A DNA stretch of 64,000 nucleotides from Streptomyces zagrosensis (GCF_014203645.1 NZ_JACHJL010000013.1:202654-266653); one strand, 5' to 3'. Shown: positions 16,915 to 25,030, counted from the first letter of the stretch. Numbers and translations are program-made. Notes: generated from the letters alone by a model not told the origin.

Positions 16915-17115
16915 TCAGGCCCCGAGCTCGCCCGCCTTAACCCCGGCGACGAAGGCCGACCAGGCCGACGCGTCGAAGGAGAGAGCCGGGCCGTGCGGGT
17001 CCTTACTGTCACGGACGGGCACGATGCCGCGCGGGGCGAGGTTGGCGGCGACCTCAACGCACTGGCCACCGTTATCGCTGTAGCTGGACTTGACCCAGCA
17101 AGGTTCGATCGCCAT
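16915..17115 (-). CDS. DUF397 domain protein (copy 1)
   Basis: The 66-residue protein begins MAIEPCWVKSSYSDNGGQCVEV and contains VPVRDSKDPHGPALSFDASAWSAFV, the complete DUF397 pattern. Such proteins are encoded next to XRE/DUF5753 regulators in streptomycetes (BldB/WhiJ-type modules) and are thought to modulate them, with some behaving like toxin-antitoxin pairs. AAGGGG precedes the ATG. It is nearly identical to the neighbouring DUF397 copy, and a recent tandem duplication is evident. Confidence 0.88.
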   Translation of the reverse strand: MAIEPCWVKSSYSDNGGQCVEVAANLAPRGIVPVRDSKDPHGPALSFDASAWSAFVAGVKAGELGA

Positions 17116-17283
17116 AGGGTGCCCCTTCGTATATTGATCACAGCCACGGATTCAGACCTGCGGCGGTGCTACGGGCTGTAGTTGATGGTAGACGGAGGGG
17201 CGCGAGAACACGCCGAAACCGGCTCAACGAACCCGAGCACAGATTGCCCGAGCGGTGCGCTCCCACACCTGCCGTAGACAGCG

Positions 17284-17324
17284 AAACGCCCCGCCACATC
17301 CCAATGAGGAAGGGCGGGGCGTTT
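17284..17324. terminator. Hairpin terminator after DUF397 copy 2
   Basis: A perfect 12-bp stem AAACGCCCCGCC (17284-17295) / GGCGGGGCGTTT (17313-17324) lies 12 bases past the stop codon. It is flanked by T or A runs on both strands, so it could work both ways. Confidence 0.7.
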
Positions 17325-17336
17325 TACGTAGCCAGG

Positions 17337-17540
17337 TCAGGCCCCGAGCTCGCCCGCCTTAACCCCGGCAACGAAGGCCGACCAGGCCGAGGCGTCGAAG
17401 GAGAGGGCCGGGCCGTGCGGGTCCTTACTGTCACGCACCGGCACGATGCCATGCGAAGCAAGATTGGCGGCGACCTCAACGCACTGGCCGCCATTTTGAC
17501 TGTACGAGGACTTGATCCAGCAGGGGTTTTCGGTCGTCAC
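17337..17540 (-). CDS. DUF397 domain protein (copy 2)
   Basis: The 67-residue protein starts with GTG (VTTENPCWIKSSYSQNGGQ) and differs from copy 1 at only a few positions; the C-terminal 30 residues are identical. The GTG overlaps the stop of the XRE regulator by four bases (GTGA), so the regulator and this protein are coupled. It likely binds or tunes that regulator. The coding region plus its downstream hairpin is repeated in copy 1, so the duplicated unit includes the terminator. Confidence 0.88.
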   Translation of the reverse strand: MTTENPCWIKSSYSQNGGQCVEVAANLASHGIVPVRDSKDPHGPALSFDASAWSAFVAGVKAGELGA

Positions 17541-18364
17541 GGAATGCCCTTTCGTAACTGACGGATCATGGTCACGGACGATGCCTGGGTGAGTGCCTCG
17601 GCCTGTAGCTGATGGTAGGCCGTCAGTATGGGAAGTACGAACGTGGTTTCCCGTTCGAGGTCTCCCCGATGTGCGGACTCCGCGTAGGACATGAGTGAGC
17701 GATCCGGCATGGTCAGTACCGTGATCGGCAGGCTGAACGGTCGGCGAGCCCCCATGTCGAACGGAGCGACCTGGAGCACGGTGTTCGGCTGCTCCGCGAA
17801 CTCGACCAACCGTTCCAACTGAGCACCCATCACGTCCGGCCCGCCGATGGGGCAACGGATGCAGCTCTCATCCAGCACCACCAGCAGCAAGGGTGTAGGT
17901 GTACGGGCAAGCGCCCCTTGCCGCTCGGCGGCGAGCGAGACGAGCTCGCCCGCCTGGTCAGACGTGATCGCCCCCCGCTTGGCGGCGCTTTCGGCGAGAA
18001 CAGACGCGTACTCCGGGGTCTGCAACAGACCCGGTACGACGCCCACCTCATACAGCCGGATCTCGGCTGCCCGACCCTCACAGCTGACGTACTCCGGAAA
18101 CCCCTCCAGCAAGCTGCCCTGCCGAATCTCGCGCGCCTCACGCTCGAAGGCGTCCCCGGTTCCCAGCGCGACGTCAATGCTCCGCGCAAAGCGGCGAGTT
18201 GGAGATTTCCGACCAGTTTCAATCGCCGATACGTGCTTGCCCGAGTACTTCAATCGTTCGCCGAGTTCTTCCTGCGTCCAACCACGCTTTTCCCGCAAGC
18301 TGCGCAACTTGGCCCCAAGGGCTGCTTGTGGCGAGCTGTCCGGGTTCAAATCCTTGCGATTCAA
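17537..18364 (-). CDS. XRE-family regulator with DUF5753 domain
   Basis: The 275-residue protein has an N-terminal helix-turn-helix (LGAKLRSLREKRGWTQEELGERLKYSGKHVSAIETGRKSPT) and a C-terminal DUF5753 ligand/partner domain (YEVGVVPGLLQTPEYASVL, then LERLVEFAEQPNTVLQVAPF). Proteins of this group pair with small DUF397 proteins in developmental control. The start shown is TTG at 18364, the only in-frame start giving a full HTH; it is a weak start and may be misplaced. Codon 270 is TTA (17555-17557), six codons before the stop, so full-length product could depend on the bldA tRNA. Confidence 0.87.
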   Translation of the reverse strand: MNRKDLNPDSSPQAALGAKLRSLREKRGWTQEELGERLKYSGKHVSAIETGRKSPTRRFARSIDVALGTGDAFEREAREIRQGSLLEGFPEYVSCEGRAAEIRLYEVGVVPGLLQTPEYASVLAESAAKRGAITSDQAGELVSLAAERQGALARTPTPLLLVVLDESCIRCPIGGPDVMGAQLERLVEFAEQPNTVLQVAPFDMGARRPFSLPITVLTMPDRSLMSYAESAHRGDLERETTFVLPILTAYHQLQAEALTQASSVTMIRQLRKGIP

Positions 18365-18533
18365 CGGGCGACCACCAAGTCTGCGTTCCGTTCCAGCACG
18401 TTGAAGACGCTCCGAGTCTAGGGGACCGTCAGTGCTCCCGGTAGCGGTTCAGCTACAGAGAGGAACGGACTGTGTCCCGGAAACACGCTCCCCCCATGCC
18501 TGTCATCCCCAACGACCACCAGGGGCCACGCCG

Positions 18534-19253
18534 ATGACCGAGCGCCCCGACCACTGGCCCCCCGCACCCGAACATGCCGATACCAAGTTGGCCCAACTCC
18601 TGGCGCTCAATGATCAATTGGCGACCGATGTGCCCTTGGTGGAGGACGCCGCCACCGAGCCCGCTGCTCAGCCATGCACCACGTGCCGGGCGGTGGCCAT
18701 CGTCCGGGACCGTGCCCGGGCGCTCCGGAATTGGCCGCAGTACCGACAAGCCGTGGAGACGCTGCACCAGCATCGGGGCGCGGGGCACCAGCACGTGAAC
18801 AGCGGGCGCCCCGTGATCAGTACCGGGAAGCGGAGTCTGGTGCTGACCGGACAGCACACCGTACGAACGGTCCAGGGGACGGTGTTGCGGTTCTTCCTCG
18901 CCGACACCGGCTCCGCTAGCAACGCCAGCACTGACGCCAGCACTGACACCGCTACCGACGCCGACACGAGCCGGTCCGAGCCCGCGTGCAGGTGGAAACC
19001 CGCAACGGATATCGACTTCCAACACGCCTACGAGAACGCGCTGTTCGACCCGAAGGCGCTAGCGGACGGCGAGCTGCGCAGCAACACCCACCGCATCCAA
19101 CTCCCGCTAGACGCGCTGGCCGGGGCGGGCGGGTTCTTCTGGTCGGACGGCGCGGATGGCGCCGGGATCATGACCACCAACGGCGCGTCGCCCAGCGAGT
19201 GCGGACTCGACCACCTCGCGGACATCCCCGCAGACCCGAACGACGCGCCATGA
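18534..19253 (+). CDS. Hypothetical protein with Cys pair and Ser/Thr/Asp linker
   Basis: The 239-residue protein is not one I recognise. It has an acidic N-terminal helix (HADTKLAQLLALNDQLATDVPLVED), a CTTC pair in CTTCRAVAIVRDRARALRNW, a low-complexity linker rich in Ser, Thr, Ala and Asp (about residues 155-180), and a C-terminal segment ending GASPSECGLDHLADIP. AGGGG precedes the ATG at the correct spacing. Its stop overlaps the next gene by four bases (ATGA). It lies divergently from the XRE/DUF397 module and is probably co-transcribed with the next two genes. Confidence 0.7.
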   Translation: MTERPDHWPPAPEHADTKLAQLLALNDQLATDVPLVEDAATEPAAQPCTTCRAVAIVRDRARALRNWPQYRQAVETLHQHRGAGHQHVNSGRPVISTGKRSLVLTGQHTVRTVQGTVLRFFLADTGSASNASTDASTDTATDADTSRSEPACRWKPATDIDFQHAYENALFDPKALADGELRSNTHRIQLPLDALAGAGGFFWSDGADGAGIMTTNGASPSECGLDHLADIPADPNDAP

Positions 19254-19684
19254 GCGCCCGCCAACTTCGCGTAGCCCTGCTGGTCTGGAAGCCACGCGAC
19301 CCCCACGCGCCAGGCGATGTGTCCGGCGGTCTGCCGCAGGTCCTCCTCGTGCATGACGGGGCGCCGCCGTGGCACATGCCCAGCGTCATTCTGCGTCCGG
19401 GCGAGTTGTTGCTGTGCGCAGCCGAGCGTGCTGCGTACGCGCTCGGGCTGGTGCTGCCGCACCGCCATCGCGTCCTGGCCACGGATCTTCGCCACCCCCG
19501 GCGCATGACGTTGGTCGTGGACGGCGGATGGACCTCGGGCACCGACGCGCAGGTAGCAGCCGGTGAACTCAGCCCCTGCCACTGCCACCCCACCTTCCAC
19601 CGCCGACGCTGGGCCGCAAGCGAGGGCCTCGACGACGTGATGACGCGCGCCCTGCACGCCGCGCTCACCACCCCACCAACGTAA
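19250..19684 (+). CDS. Degenerate Nudix-like protein
   Basis: The 144-residue protein looks like a Nudix fold that has lost its catalytic box. PPWHMPSVILRPGELLLCAAERAAYALGLVLP occupies the place of the usual G-x5-E-x7-REUXEEXGU helix, but the REUXEE acidic residues are missing. It starts within the stop of the previous gene (ATGA overlap). If the fold assignment holds, it should bind rather than hydrolyse nucleotides. The assignment is mine from pattern only. It could also be an unrelated Streptomyces-specific protein. Confidence 0.62.
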   Translation: MSARQLRVALLVWKPRDPHAPGDVSGGLPQVLLVHDGAPPWHMPSVILRPGELLLCAAERAAYALGLVLPHRHRVLATDLRHPRRMTLVVDGGWTSGTDAQVAAGELSPCHCHPTFHRRRWAASEGLDDVMTRALHAALTTPPT

Positions 19685-19696
19685 GGAAACCCGCCG

Positions 19697-20065
19697 ATGA
19701 TCCCCTTACCGCGCCACTGGAAGACCCACACCCACGGCTACGCCGCGTTCTGCCTCGGAGACGGCGACGAATGCGAGGCCGAGGCAGACGAGAGGCTCAC
19801 CATCGCCGAAGTAGACGTATGGATGGCCACCCACCGAGCCCACAGCGGACACGCCCGCTTCCACGTCTCCGCCTTCGGCACCGCCGACCTCTGCGAAAAC
19901 CAACCGCCACTTCTCCTCCCCACTGCCACCCCCGCCCTGCGACTCCTCGCCACCACCGCCCTCACCCGCATCAACCACCTCTGGACCCGCCACTACACAC
20001 ACGCCCTCACCCGCCTGAACAAGCAGGCACCACGCCCCACAGAGAGCCGGCGATCCCACACGTAG
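19697..20065 (+). CDS. Small DUF7848-like protein
   Basis: The 122-residue protein has an N-terminal part (GYAAFCLGDGDECEAEADE followed by VDVWMATHRAHSGHARFHVS) with the Cys-x-GDGDEC core and WM-x4-H-x2-H-x-GH-x-R pattern of the small actinomycete DUF7848 proteins. The rest is Arg/Thr/His-rich. It begins 12 bases after the preceding gene with AAGGA upstream, so it completes a three-gene operon. Function is unknown. The Cys and His residues suggest metal binding, which is inference. Confidence 0.62.
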   Translation: MIPLPRHWKTHTHGYAAFCLGDGDECEAEADERLTIAEVDVWMATHRAHSGHARFHVSAFGTADLCENQPPLLLPTATPALRLLATTALTRINHLWTRHYTHALTRLNKQAPRPTESRRSHT

Positions 20066-20085
20066 TGAACGTCACCAAGCGCGCG

Positions 20086-20125
20086 CCCAGCCGGGCACCC
20101 GACTCATAGCGGGTGCCCAGCTGGG
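20086..20125 (+). terminator. Strong hairpin terminator
   Basis: CCCAGC, one mismatch, then GGGCACCCG (20093-20101) pairs with CGGGTGCCC (20110-20118) and GCTGGG (20120-20125) around an eight-base loop. It lies 20 bases after the DUF7848-like gene and ends that operon. Confidence 0.72.
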
Positions 20126-20425
20126 CACTTCACCAACGGCCTGGGCCCCGTGAACGACTGGATCGGCTCTCACCAGTGGGGGACAGCCTCCTCCGTATGC
20201 GCCGCGGGCAGTTGGCTCACCTGACCAAGCACCACACTTCGACGGCCCGCTGCGCCATACCGACGGGGTCACACGGCGGCCCGGCTGGGGCACCTCCCTG
20301 GCCGGGCCGGTCGCAATCCGCACCGTGGTCCGACCGCGGAGCCTCTACAAAAACCCATTGGCGCACCATGGCGACCGCTGCTACCTTCCCGGGAGGCCGT
20401 GCGAGAGAACGAGGAGGTGGTACCC

Positions 20426-20479
20426 GTGAACGCAGTATCGACATGGGTGCTTCCCTCCGGGGTCACGGTCGGGCGATAG
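20426..20479 (+). CDS. Possible 17-residue leader ORF upstream of hydrolase
   Basis: A GTG start with an excellent ribosome binding site (GAGGAGG, nine bases upstream) opens a short frame ending in TAG. It encodes VNAVSTWVLPSGVTVGR. It ends 45 bases before the hydrolase gene and has no homologue I recognise. It may be a regulatory leader peptide or a chance frame. The remaining part of this 459-base interval (20066-20524) shows only the terminator above. Confidence 0.35.
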   Translation: MNAVSTWVLPSGVTVGR

Positions 20480-20524
20480 GTCGTCCGGGAGCGCCGTTTC
20501 AGAGCACTTCCGAAAGGCACGACC

Positions 20525-21250
20525 ATGCAATTCACTTCCGAGCAGCGCCTCGACGACGGCGTCCGGGAACGCGAATTCACCCTCGGCGACATTCCCGGAA
20601 CCCTGTGGACGCCCGCATCCGCCGCACCGGTTCCGCTGATCCTTATGGCCCACAACAACGGCCTGCCCAAGGCGGACCCCCGTCTGATGGCCCGGGCCCG
20701 GCGCACCGCGGCGTACGGCTATGCGGTGGCGACCATCGACGCTCCCGGGTGTGGTGAGCGGCCCCGTTCCGCTGCCGACGAGCAGGCGCGGGCCGATCTT
20801 CGCCGGGCGATGCAAGCCGGTGAGCCGGTAGATGAAATCTTTGAGTCCCTCATCGGCCCGCTGGTCGAAAAGGCGGTCCCGGACTGGCGAACCGCTCTGG
20901 ATGCCCTTCTTGAGCTGCCCGAGATCGGCGGCCCGGTCGGGTACTCCGGGGGATGGGCCGCCCTCGGCATTCGACTGGCGGTGGTCGAGCCGCGCATCGT
21001 CGCCGCCAGTTTCTTCGCCGGGGGGTACGTGCCTCGCGCCCAGCGTGAGGAGGCTCGGCAGATCAGCATTCCGCTGCTGTTCCTGTTGCAGTGGGACGAC
21101 GAAGGGAACCCGCGGCAACGGGCCCTGGATCTCTTCGATGCCTTCGGCAGCAAGGAGAAGACGCTGCACGCCAATTTGGGCGGGCACACCGGCACCCCGT
21201 GGTTCGAACTGGAGGACGGCTGCCGGTTCTTGGACCGACACCTGAAGTGA
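20525..21250 (+). CDS. Alpha/beta hydrolase, dienelactone-hydrolase-like
   Basis: The 241-residue protein has an oxyanion strand PVPLILMAHNNG, the nucleophile elbow GYSGGWAA (Ser), a LLFLLQWDDEGNP strand with the likely catalytic Asp, and NLGGHTGTPWFE with the catalytic His. This is a complete alpha/beta-hydrolase triad. Substrate is unknown; close relatives are annotated as dienelactone or acyl hydrolases. It is cytoplasmic with no signal peptide. GAAAGG lies upstream of the ATG. It appears to be a single-gene unit. Confidence 0.85.
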   Translation: MQFTSEQRLDDGVREREFTLGDIPGTLWTPASAAPVPLILMAHNNGLPKADPRLMARARRTAAYGYAVATIDAPGCGERPRSAADEQARADLRRAMQAGEPVDEIFESLIGPLVEKAVPDWRTALDALLELPEIGGPVGYSGGWAALGIRLAVVEPRIVAASFFAGGYVPRAQREEARQISIPLLFLLQWDDEGNPRQRALDLFDAFGSKEKTLHANLGGHTGTPWFELEDGCRFLDRHLK

Positions 21251-21527
21251 GACCGGGCCGTCAGGTCGGCGTCAGGCGCTAGGCGGTGCGGTGGCCGGGC
21301 AGCGGTTCGTCCACCGTGCGCCGCGGCGTGCGCCCCGGTAGCGGCAAGCCCGCACGCACGGCGTGGAGGTGCTGATGTGGCTCGGGCGTATGGGACTGAC
21401 CCGCAGCACCGTCGAGCCCCGCGCGCCTGTCCCCTGCTGGGGTGGGACGGATTTTCGCCGTTCCGCTGACAGGATGACACCCCGTGTCCATGCTGGTGAG
21501 ACTGTGTCCGCCGTGAAGGGAGAACCC

Positions 21528-21737
21528 ATGGCAAGGCGCTTGAAGATGCTCGGCACCACCAGTGAGGACAACGACTGCCCCACACTGTACGAGGACCTGG
21601 ACACGGGAGAGATCATCGCCCAGGGCGACAAAGTGACCGACCCTGACGACCTAGCCCAGCTCGCTAACGTCAAAGAACGGGAAACGTTCGTCGTGCTCCC
21701 GCGTGAGCTTCTGGTGCGTTTCGCACCGAAGGAGTGA
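21528..21737 (+). CDS. Small protein of the DUF6879/XRE module
   Basis: The 69-residue acidic protein (MARRLKMLGTTSEDNDCPTL..., TGEIIAQGDKVTDPDDLAQL..., ETFVVLPRELLVRFA) is a recurrent Streptomyces partner encoded just before DUF6879 proteins. The ATG at 21528 follows GAAGGGAGA at correct spacing. Its stop overlaps the next start by four bases (GTGA), indicating coupled translation. Molecular function is unknown. It probably acts with the DUF6879 protein and the XRE regulator as one signalling module. Confidence 0.8.
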   Translation: MARRLKMLGTTSEDNDCPTLYEDLDTGEIIAQGDKVTDPDDLAQLANVKERETFVVLPRELLVRFAPKE

Positions 21738-22276
21738 CCGGAGTGCTTGAGCTGACCAGCACGGCCGTATTGAACGACCTGTTCGAGGAGTTCGAGCACA
21801 CGGCTTGGCGGCTTGAAACGCAGCGCGGGTACGAGGCTGACCAGAAGTCGGACCGGTACCGGAGGTGGGCCCGTGGCGAGGGGTACAGCGCTGAGGGACG
21901 AGAAGCGTTTCTAGCCGGTAGGCGGAAGCTAGCCGAGCAAGGCAAGCGAGTAGAGCGTGTACGGATCGTGGACGACCCGCCTACCGAGAGCCAGCGGTAC
22001 CTACTCGCCGGAGCTCCGGTGACCATCAAGGCTGGAGAGGACATCCGGCACCTGTGGCGCGCTGACGCTGACCGGCTCCTCCTGCCCTCAGCCGACTTCT
22101 GGCTGTTCGACTCGCGCAAGCTGGTTCGCTTTCACCACGAGGACGGCCGCACGCTTGGACTGGAGCTGATCACCGATCCGGCCGACGTGCTCAAGGCGTG
22201 CCAACTTCGCGACAGCGCCTGGCACTTCGCTGTCCCGTACGAGGAGTTTGCAACGCGGGTACCTTCCGCTGTGTGA
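21734..22276 (+). CDS. DUF6879 family protein
   Basis: The 180-residue protein carries the DUF6879 pattern: FEEFEHTAWRLETQRGYEADQKSDRYRRWARGE near the start, VERVRIVDDPPTESQRYLLAGAP in the middle, and DFWLFDSRKLVRFHHEDGR with LRDSAWHFAVPYEEF at the end. Such proteins sit next to Scr1/DUF5753-type XRE regulators and are thought to act as their partners. The GTG start overlaps the preceding stop, and its own stop overlaps the XRE start (GTGA), so three genes form one tight operon. Confidence 0.88.
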   Translation: MTGVLELTSTAVLNDLFEEFEHTAWRLETQRGYEADQKSDRYRRWARGEGYSAEGREAFLAGRRKLAEQGKRVERVRIVDDPPTESQRYLLAGAPVTIKAGEDIRHLWRADADRLLLPSADFWLFDSRKLVRFHHEDGRTLGLELITDPADVLKACQLRDSAWHFAVPYEEFATRVPSAV

Positions 22277-23115
22277 GCACTGATTACCAAAGAGCCCGTG
22301 AAGCCCTCGGTGTGCGGCTTCGGACACTGCGCACCGGGGGCGGGCTGACCGGCCGGCAACTGGCCGAGCGCTGTCACTGGCCTCACTCCAAGGTGTCCAA
22401 GCTGGAGAACGGGCGCCAGACCGCGACGCCAGAAGTCCTGGACGAGTGGGCCCGTGGCTGTGGTGTCCCCGAAGAGGCCGAGGACCTACAGCGCCGACTG
22501 CGGGGGCTTGAGGCACACGTTCAAAGCCGTCGTCGTCAGCTCTCCGCCGGGCATGGCCCAATTCAGGAACAGTCGGTAGTCGAGTACCGCGGGACGCAGA
22601 CGATCCGGGCCTATGAGGCGACCGTGATCCCGGGGCTGTTCCAAACTCCCGACTACGCCCGCGCGCTGCTAATCCACAACGCCGAGATCCACCAGACGCC
22701 CCGCGACACGGAGGCCGCCGTCCGCGCCCGCATGAGGCGACAACAAGAGCTGTACGAACCTGGGAAGCGTCACCGCATCATCTTGTGGGAGGGGGCACTA
22801 CACGCTCGCCCCTGCGCCCCGGAGACGCTGGCCGCGCAGCTTGATCGCCTCGCCGGGCTCATCGGTCTGGACAGGGTTTCCCTTGGGATCATCCCCCTTG
22901 GCGCACCCATGGCGCTGACTCCGAAGCATGGATTCTGGATCTTCGATGAGCGGCTAGTCCGGGTGGAGACGATCAGCACGGAGCTACGGCTAGACGACCC
23001 GGCTGACGTGGCGCTGTACGGGCGAACCTGGGACCGGCTGAACAATGCTGCCGCTTACGGCCCCGACGCTCACCGGGTGCTCACTCGTGCTCGCCGACTG
23101 CTCGCCAGCGCGTGA
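22273..23115 (+). CDS. XRE-family regulator with DUF5753 domain (Scr1-type)
   Basis: The 280-residue protein has an N-terminal HTH (LGVRLRTLRTGGGLTGRQLAERCHWPHSKVSKLENGRQTATPE) and a DUF5753 domain (IRAYEATVIPGLFQTPDYARALL, then LDRLAGLIGLDRVSLGIIPLG). It is the DNA-binding member of the DUF6879 module and probably represses or activates its own operon, although no operator could be identified. GTG start overlaps the DUF6879 stop by four bases. It is only distantly similar to the XRE protein at 17537-18364. Confidence 0.9.
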   Translation: MSTDYQRAREALGVRLRTLRTGGGLTGRQLAERCHWPHSKVSKLENGRQTATPEVLDEWARGCGVPEEAEDLQRRLRGLEAHVQSRRRQLSAGHGPIQEQSVVEYRGTQTIRAYEATVIPGLFQTPDYARALLIHNAEIHQTPRDTEAAVRARMRRQQELYEPGKRHRIILWEGALHARPCAPETLAAQLDRLAGLIGLDRVSLGIIPLGAPMALTPKHGFWIFDERLVRVETISTELRLDDPADVALYGRTWDRLNNAAAYGPDAHRVLTRARRLLASA

Positions 23116-23230
23116 GAACCATCGGGAACATGGCGCACCAGCGCGAGAAACACCGAGAAACACAGCGGGAGTTGGCGGCGTAAGCCACCTAGCATCGTCA
23201 CCACCGGAACGACGTAGCGGGGGGACAGCG

Positions 23231-23326
23231 ATGGCTGCGACCAAGCCGACAGCACGAGCAACACGCGCTCGGGGCAGCGGAGTACACGACTACGCCCCGT
23301 ACTTCCTCCGTTGGTGCCGAGCGTGA
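23231..23326 (+). CDS. Possible 31-residue basic protein
   Basis: A short frame starts with ATG behind GGGGAC and encodes a basic peptide ending APYFLRWCRA. It lies 115 bases after the XRE gene and before the Nudix gene. Codon bias is compatible with coding, but length is too small for certainty and no function is known. Confidence 0.38.
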   Translation: MAATKPTARATRARGSGVHDYAPYFLRWCRA

Positions 23327-23579
23327 GTGACGTACGCCGGTTCGGGTGGTCCGTGTTCGTCGGCGCGGTCGCAGCGCTGGTCACGGTCGGTACCCACGCT
23401 GGCCGCTACCGATCGCCTCTGATCTCCCGCCCTTGCCGGACGTAGCTGGATGCGAGGCTCCCCCGAACTCGATGGGGAAATCCGGCAGGAGTCAGGTCCG
23501 AAGAAGCTTGGGCGTGACCCGCGTCCCACGGCACAGGTTGAGTCAGCATCGCAAGCGTGGATGCGCTTGCCCTACCGAG

Positions 23580-24044
23580 ATGGTGCGTATGAAGCGAATC
23601 GTTGCCCGCGTGTGGAAGCTTATTCGCGGCCCTTTGCAATGGCGTGTGCTGTGGTTCGCGCACGCCAAATTCATGATCGGCGTCACGGGAGTGGTACGTA
23701 ACGAAGCGGGGGAAATCCTGCTTCTCAAACACCGTTTGTGGCCCACGGACCGGCCTTGGGGACTTCCCACCGGCTACGCGATCAAGAGCGAGGAGTTCCC
23801 GAAGACCGTCGTTCGTGAGGTGCGAGAGGAAACCGGCCTCGAAGTTGTCCCGGGCAGGCTGGTGCACGTTACCAGTGGCTACAAGCTCCGCGTGGAAATC
23901 GCCTACGAGGCACTTCACGTGGGGGGAACTCTCAAGATCGACAGCTTTGAGATTCTGGAGGCGAAGTGGTTCAGCCCGGACGCGCTCCCGGAGGGGATGC
24001 AAGAGTCCCACGTCCAACTCATCAAGGCGGGCTCACCAACCTGA
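23580..24044 (+). CDS. Nudix hydrolase
   Basis: The 154-residue protein carries an intact Nudix box, GYAIKSEEFPKTVVREVR followed by EETGL (G-x5-E-x7-REVREETGL), so it should hydrolyse a nucleoside diphosphate linked to another group, using Mg. The preceding strand MIGVTGVVRNEAGEILLLKHR is typical. Two starts are possible (23580 and 23589); both leave the domain complete. The N-terminus MKRIVARVWKLIRGPLQWRVLWF is basic and hydrophobic, suggesting membrane association. It overlaps nothing, and the next gene begins 41 bases on. Confidence 0.87.
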   Translation: MVRMKRIVARVWKLIRGPLQWRVLWFAHAKFMIGVTGVVRNEAGEILLLKHRLWPTDRPWGLPTGYAIKSEEFPKTVVREVREETGLEVVPGRLVHVTSGYKLRVEIAYEALHVGGTLKIDSFEILEAKWFSPDALPEGMQESHVQLIKAGSPT

Positions 24045-24085
24045 CGGGGCTCGCCCCGAACGAATCTGTCACCGGCGCTCAGGCA

Positions 24086-25030
24086 ATGGCGACACTAGCC
24101 GCGATGCGCGCCAACGTGTCACCGCTGACTGCGAGACACCCCGCCCATGTGTTCCGGCCTCTCGCGGAAATGCTCAGCCTGTGGGCGGCAGGCGGAATCG
24201 ACACCACCCTCTTTCATGCTGGCGTCGAAAACGCCAGACGCCGCTACGTCGGGTACGGGCTGGCAAAGATGCTGCCGCTTGACCGCGTGCTGATCGGCTA
24301 CGACTCCTCGCGCGCCGGCGCCTTCGGCGGATTCCACCACCCGGACCAGGGATACCGGCACCTGCAAATGATGGCCATCATCACCATGTACGGGCCCTTG
24401 GAACGCCGAGATCCCGAGCAGCCTGTCCTGGCACTCCTCGACCTGCTGCGCGCGTACACCCACGACTGCCTTCACTACGGATCGCGTCGGCGGTACGTGG
24501 AAGTAGCGGGCGTCCCTGTCCGCACGCAATACGGAATTAACTACCGCCGCACGACCGGGCAGTCCTACTCAGCAGCCGACCAGCACGGCAGCCACCACAC
24601 GCGCAACCTCGGCATTGTCATGGAAGGTGCGTGTGACAAAGAGGCGCGTGCCATCACTTGGCAGACGGCAGAACGCTTCGGCGTACCGGAACCCTTAGAT
24701 GCTCTCGACGCCCTCACCTTCCGGGACGTAACGGGGACGTTGGTGGAAGAGGGCACCCAGCGCTTGGTGGACGTACCGGAAAGCAACGAGCGAACGCGGT
24801 ACGCGGTGGCCCTCAACAGCTACGAGAAGGGCGTCAACCGGCGGTACTCGCACCTCCTTGAAGAGTTCGCCCCTGGGGAAGAAAGCGAGTGCCACACGCG
24901 CCTTCTCGCGGCCATCATCAGCGGTGATGTGGCGGCGCTGGGGGCGTGGCTAGACGACCGGCATGGCCCCGGAACATTTACGGGCCTATTCCGCACTCCG
25001 GGATACTTTGCACCTGGCTTGACCGCATAG
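24086..25030 (+). CDS. Hypothetical protein, His/Tyr-rich, unknown family
   Basis: The 314-residue protein is not one I recognise. Conserved-looking segments are LFHAGVENARRRYVGYGLAKML, RAYTHDCLHYGSRRRYVEV, QYGINYRRTTGQSYSAADQHGSHHTRNLGIVMEGACDKEARA and YEKGVNRRYSHLLEEF. The clustered His residues (HDCLH and HGSHH) could bind metal, but no known protease or hydrolase motif is met. Starts at 24086 or 24104 are possible; neither has a good ribosome binding site. Codon 204 is TTA (24695-24697). It follows the Nudix gene on the same strand and may be co-transcribed with it. Confidence 0.65.
   Translation: MATLAAMRANVSPLTARHPAHVFRPLAEMLSLWAAGGIDTTLFHAGVENARRRYVGYGLAKMLPLDRVLIGYDSSRAGAFGGFHHPDQGYRHLQMMAIITMYGPLERRDPEQPVLALLDLLRAYTHDCLHYGSRRRYVEVAGVPVRTQYGINYRRTTGQSYSAADQHGSHHTRNLGIVMEGACDKEARAITWQTAERFGVPEPLDALDALTFRDVTGTLVEEGTQRLVDVPESNERTRYAVALNSYEKGVNRRYSHLLEEFAPGEESECHTRLLAAIISGDVAALGAWLDDRHGPGTFTGLFRTPGYFAPGLTA

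Noticed and set aside
18342..18353. A tRNA T-loop-like sequence (GGGTTCAAATCC)
   Set aside because: It lies inside the start of the XRE gene and no matching acceptor, D or anticodon stems can be formed around it.
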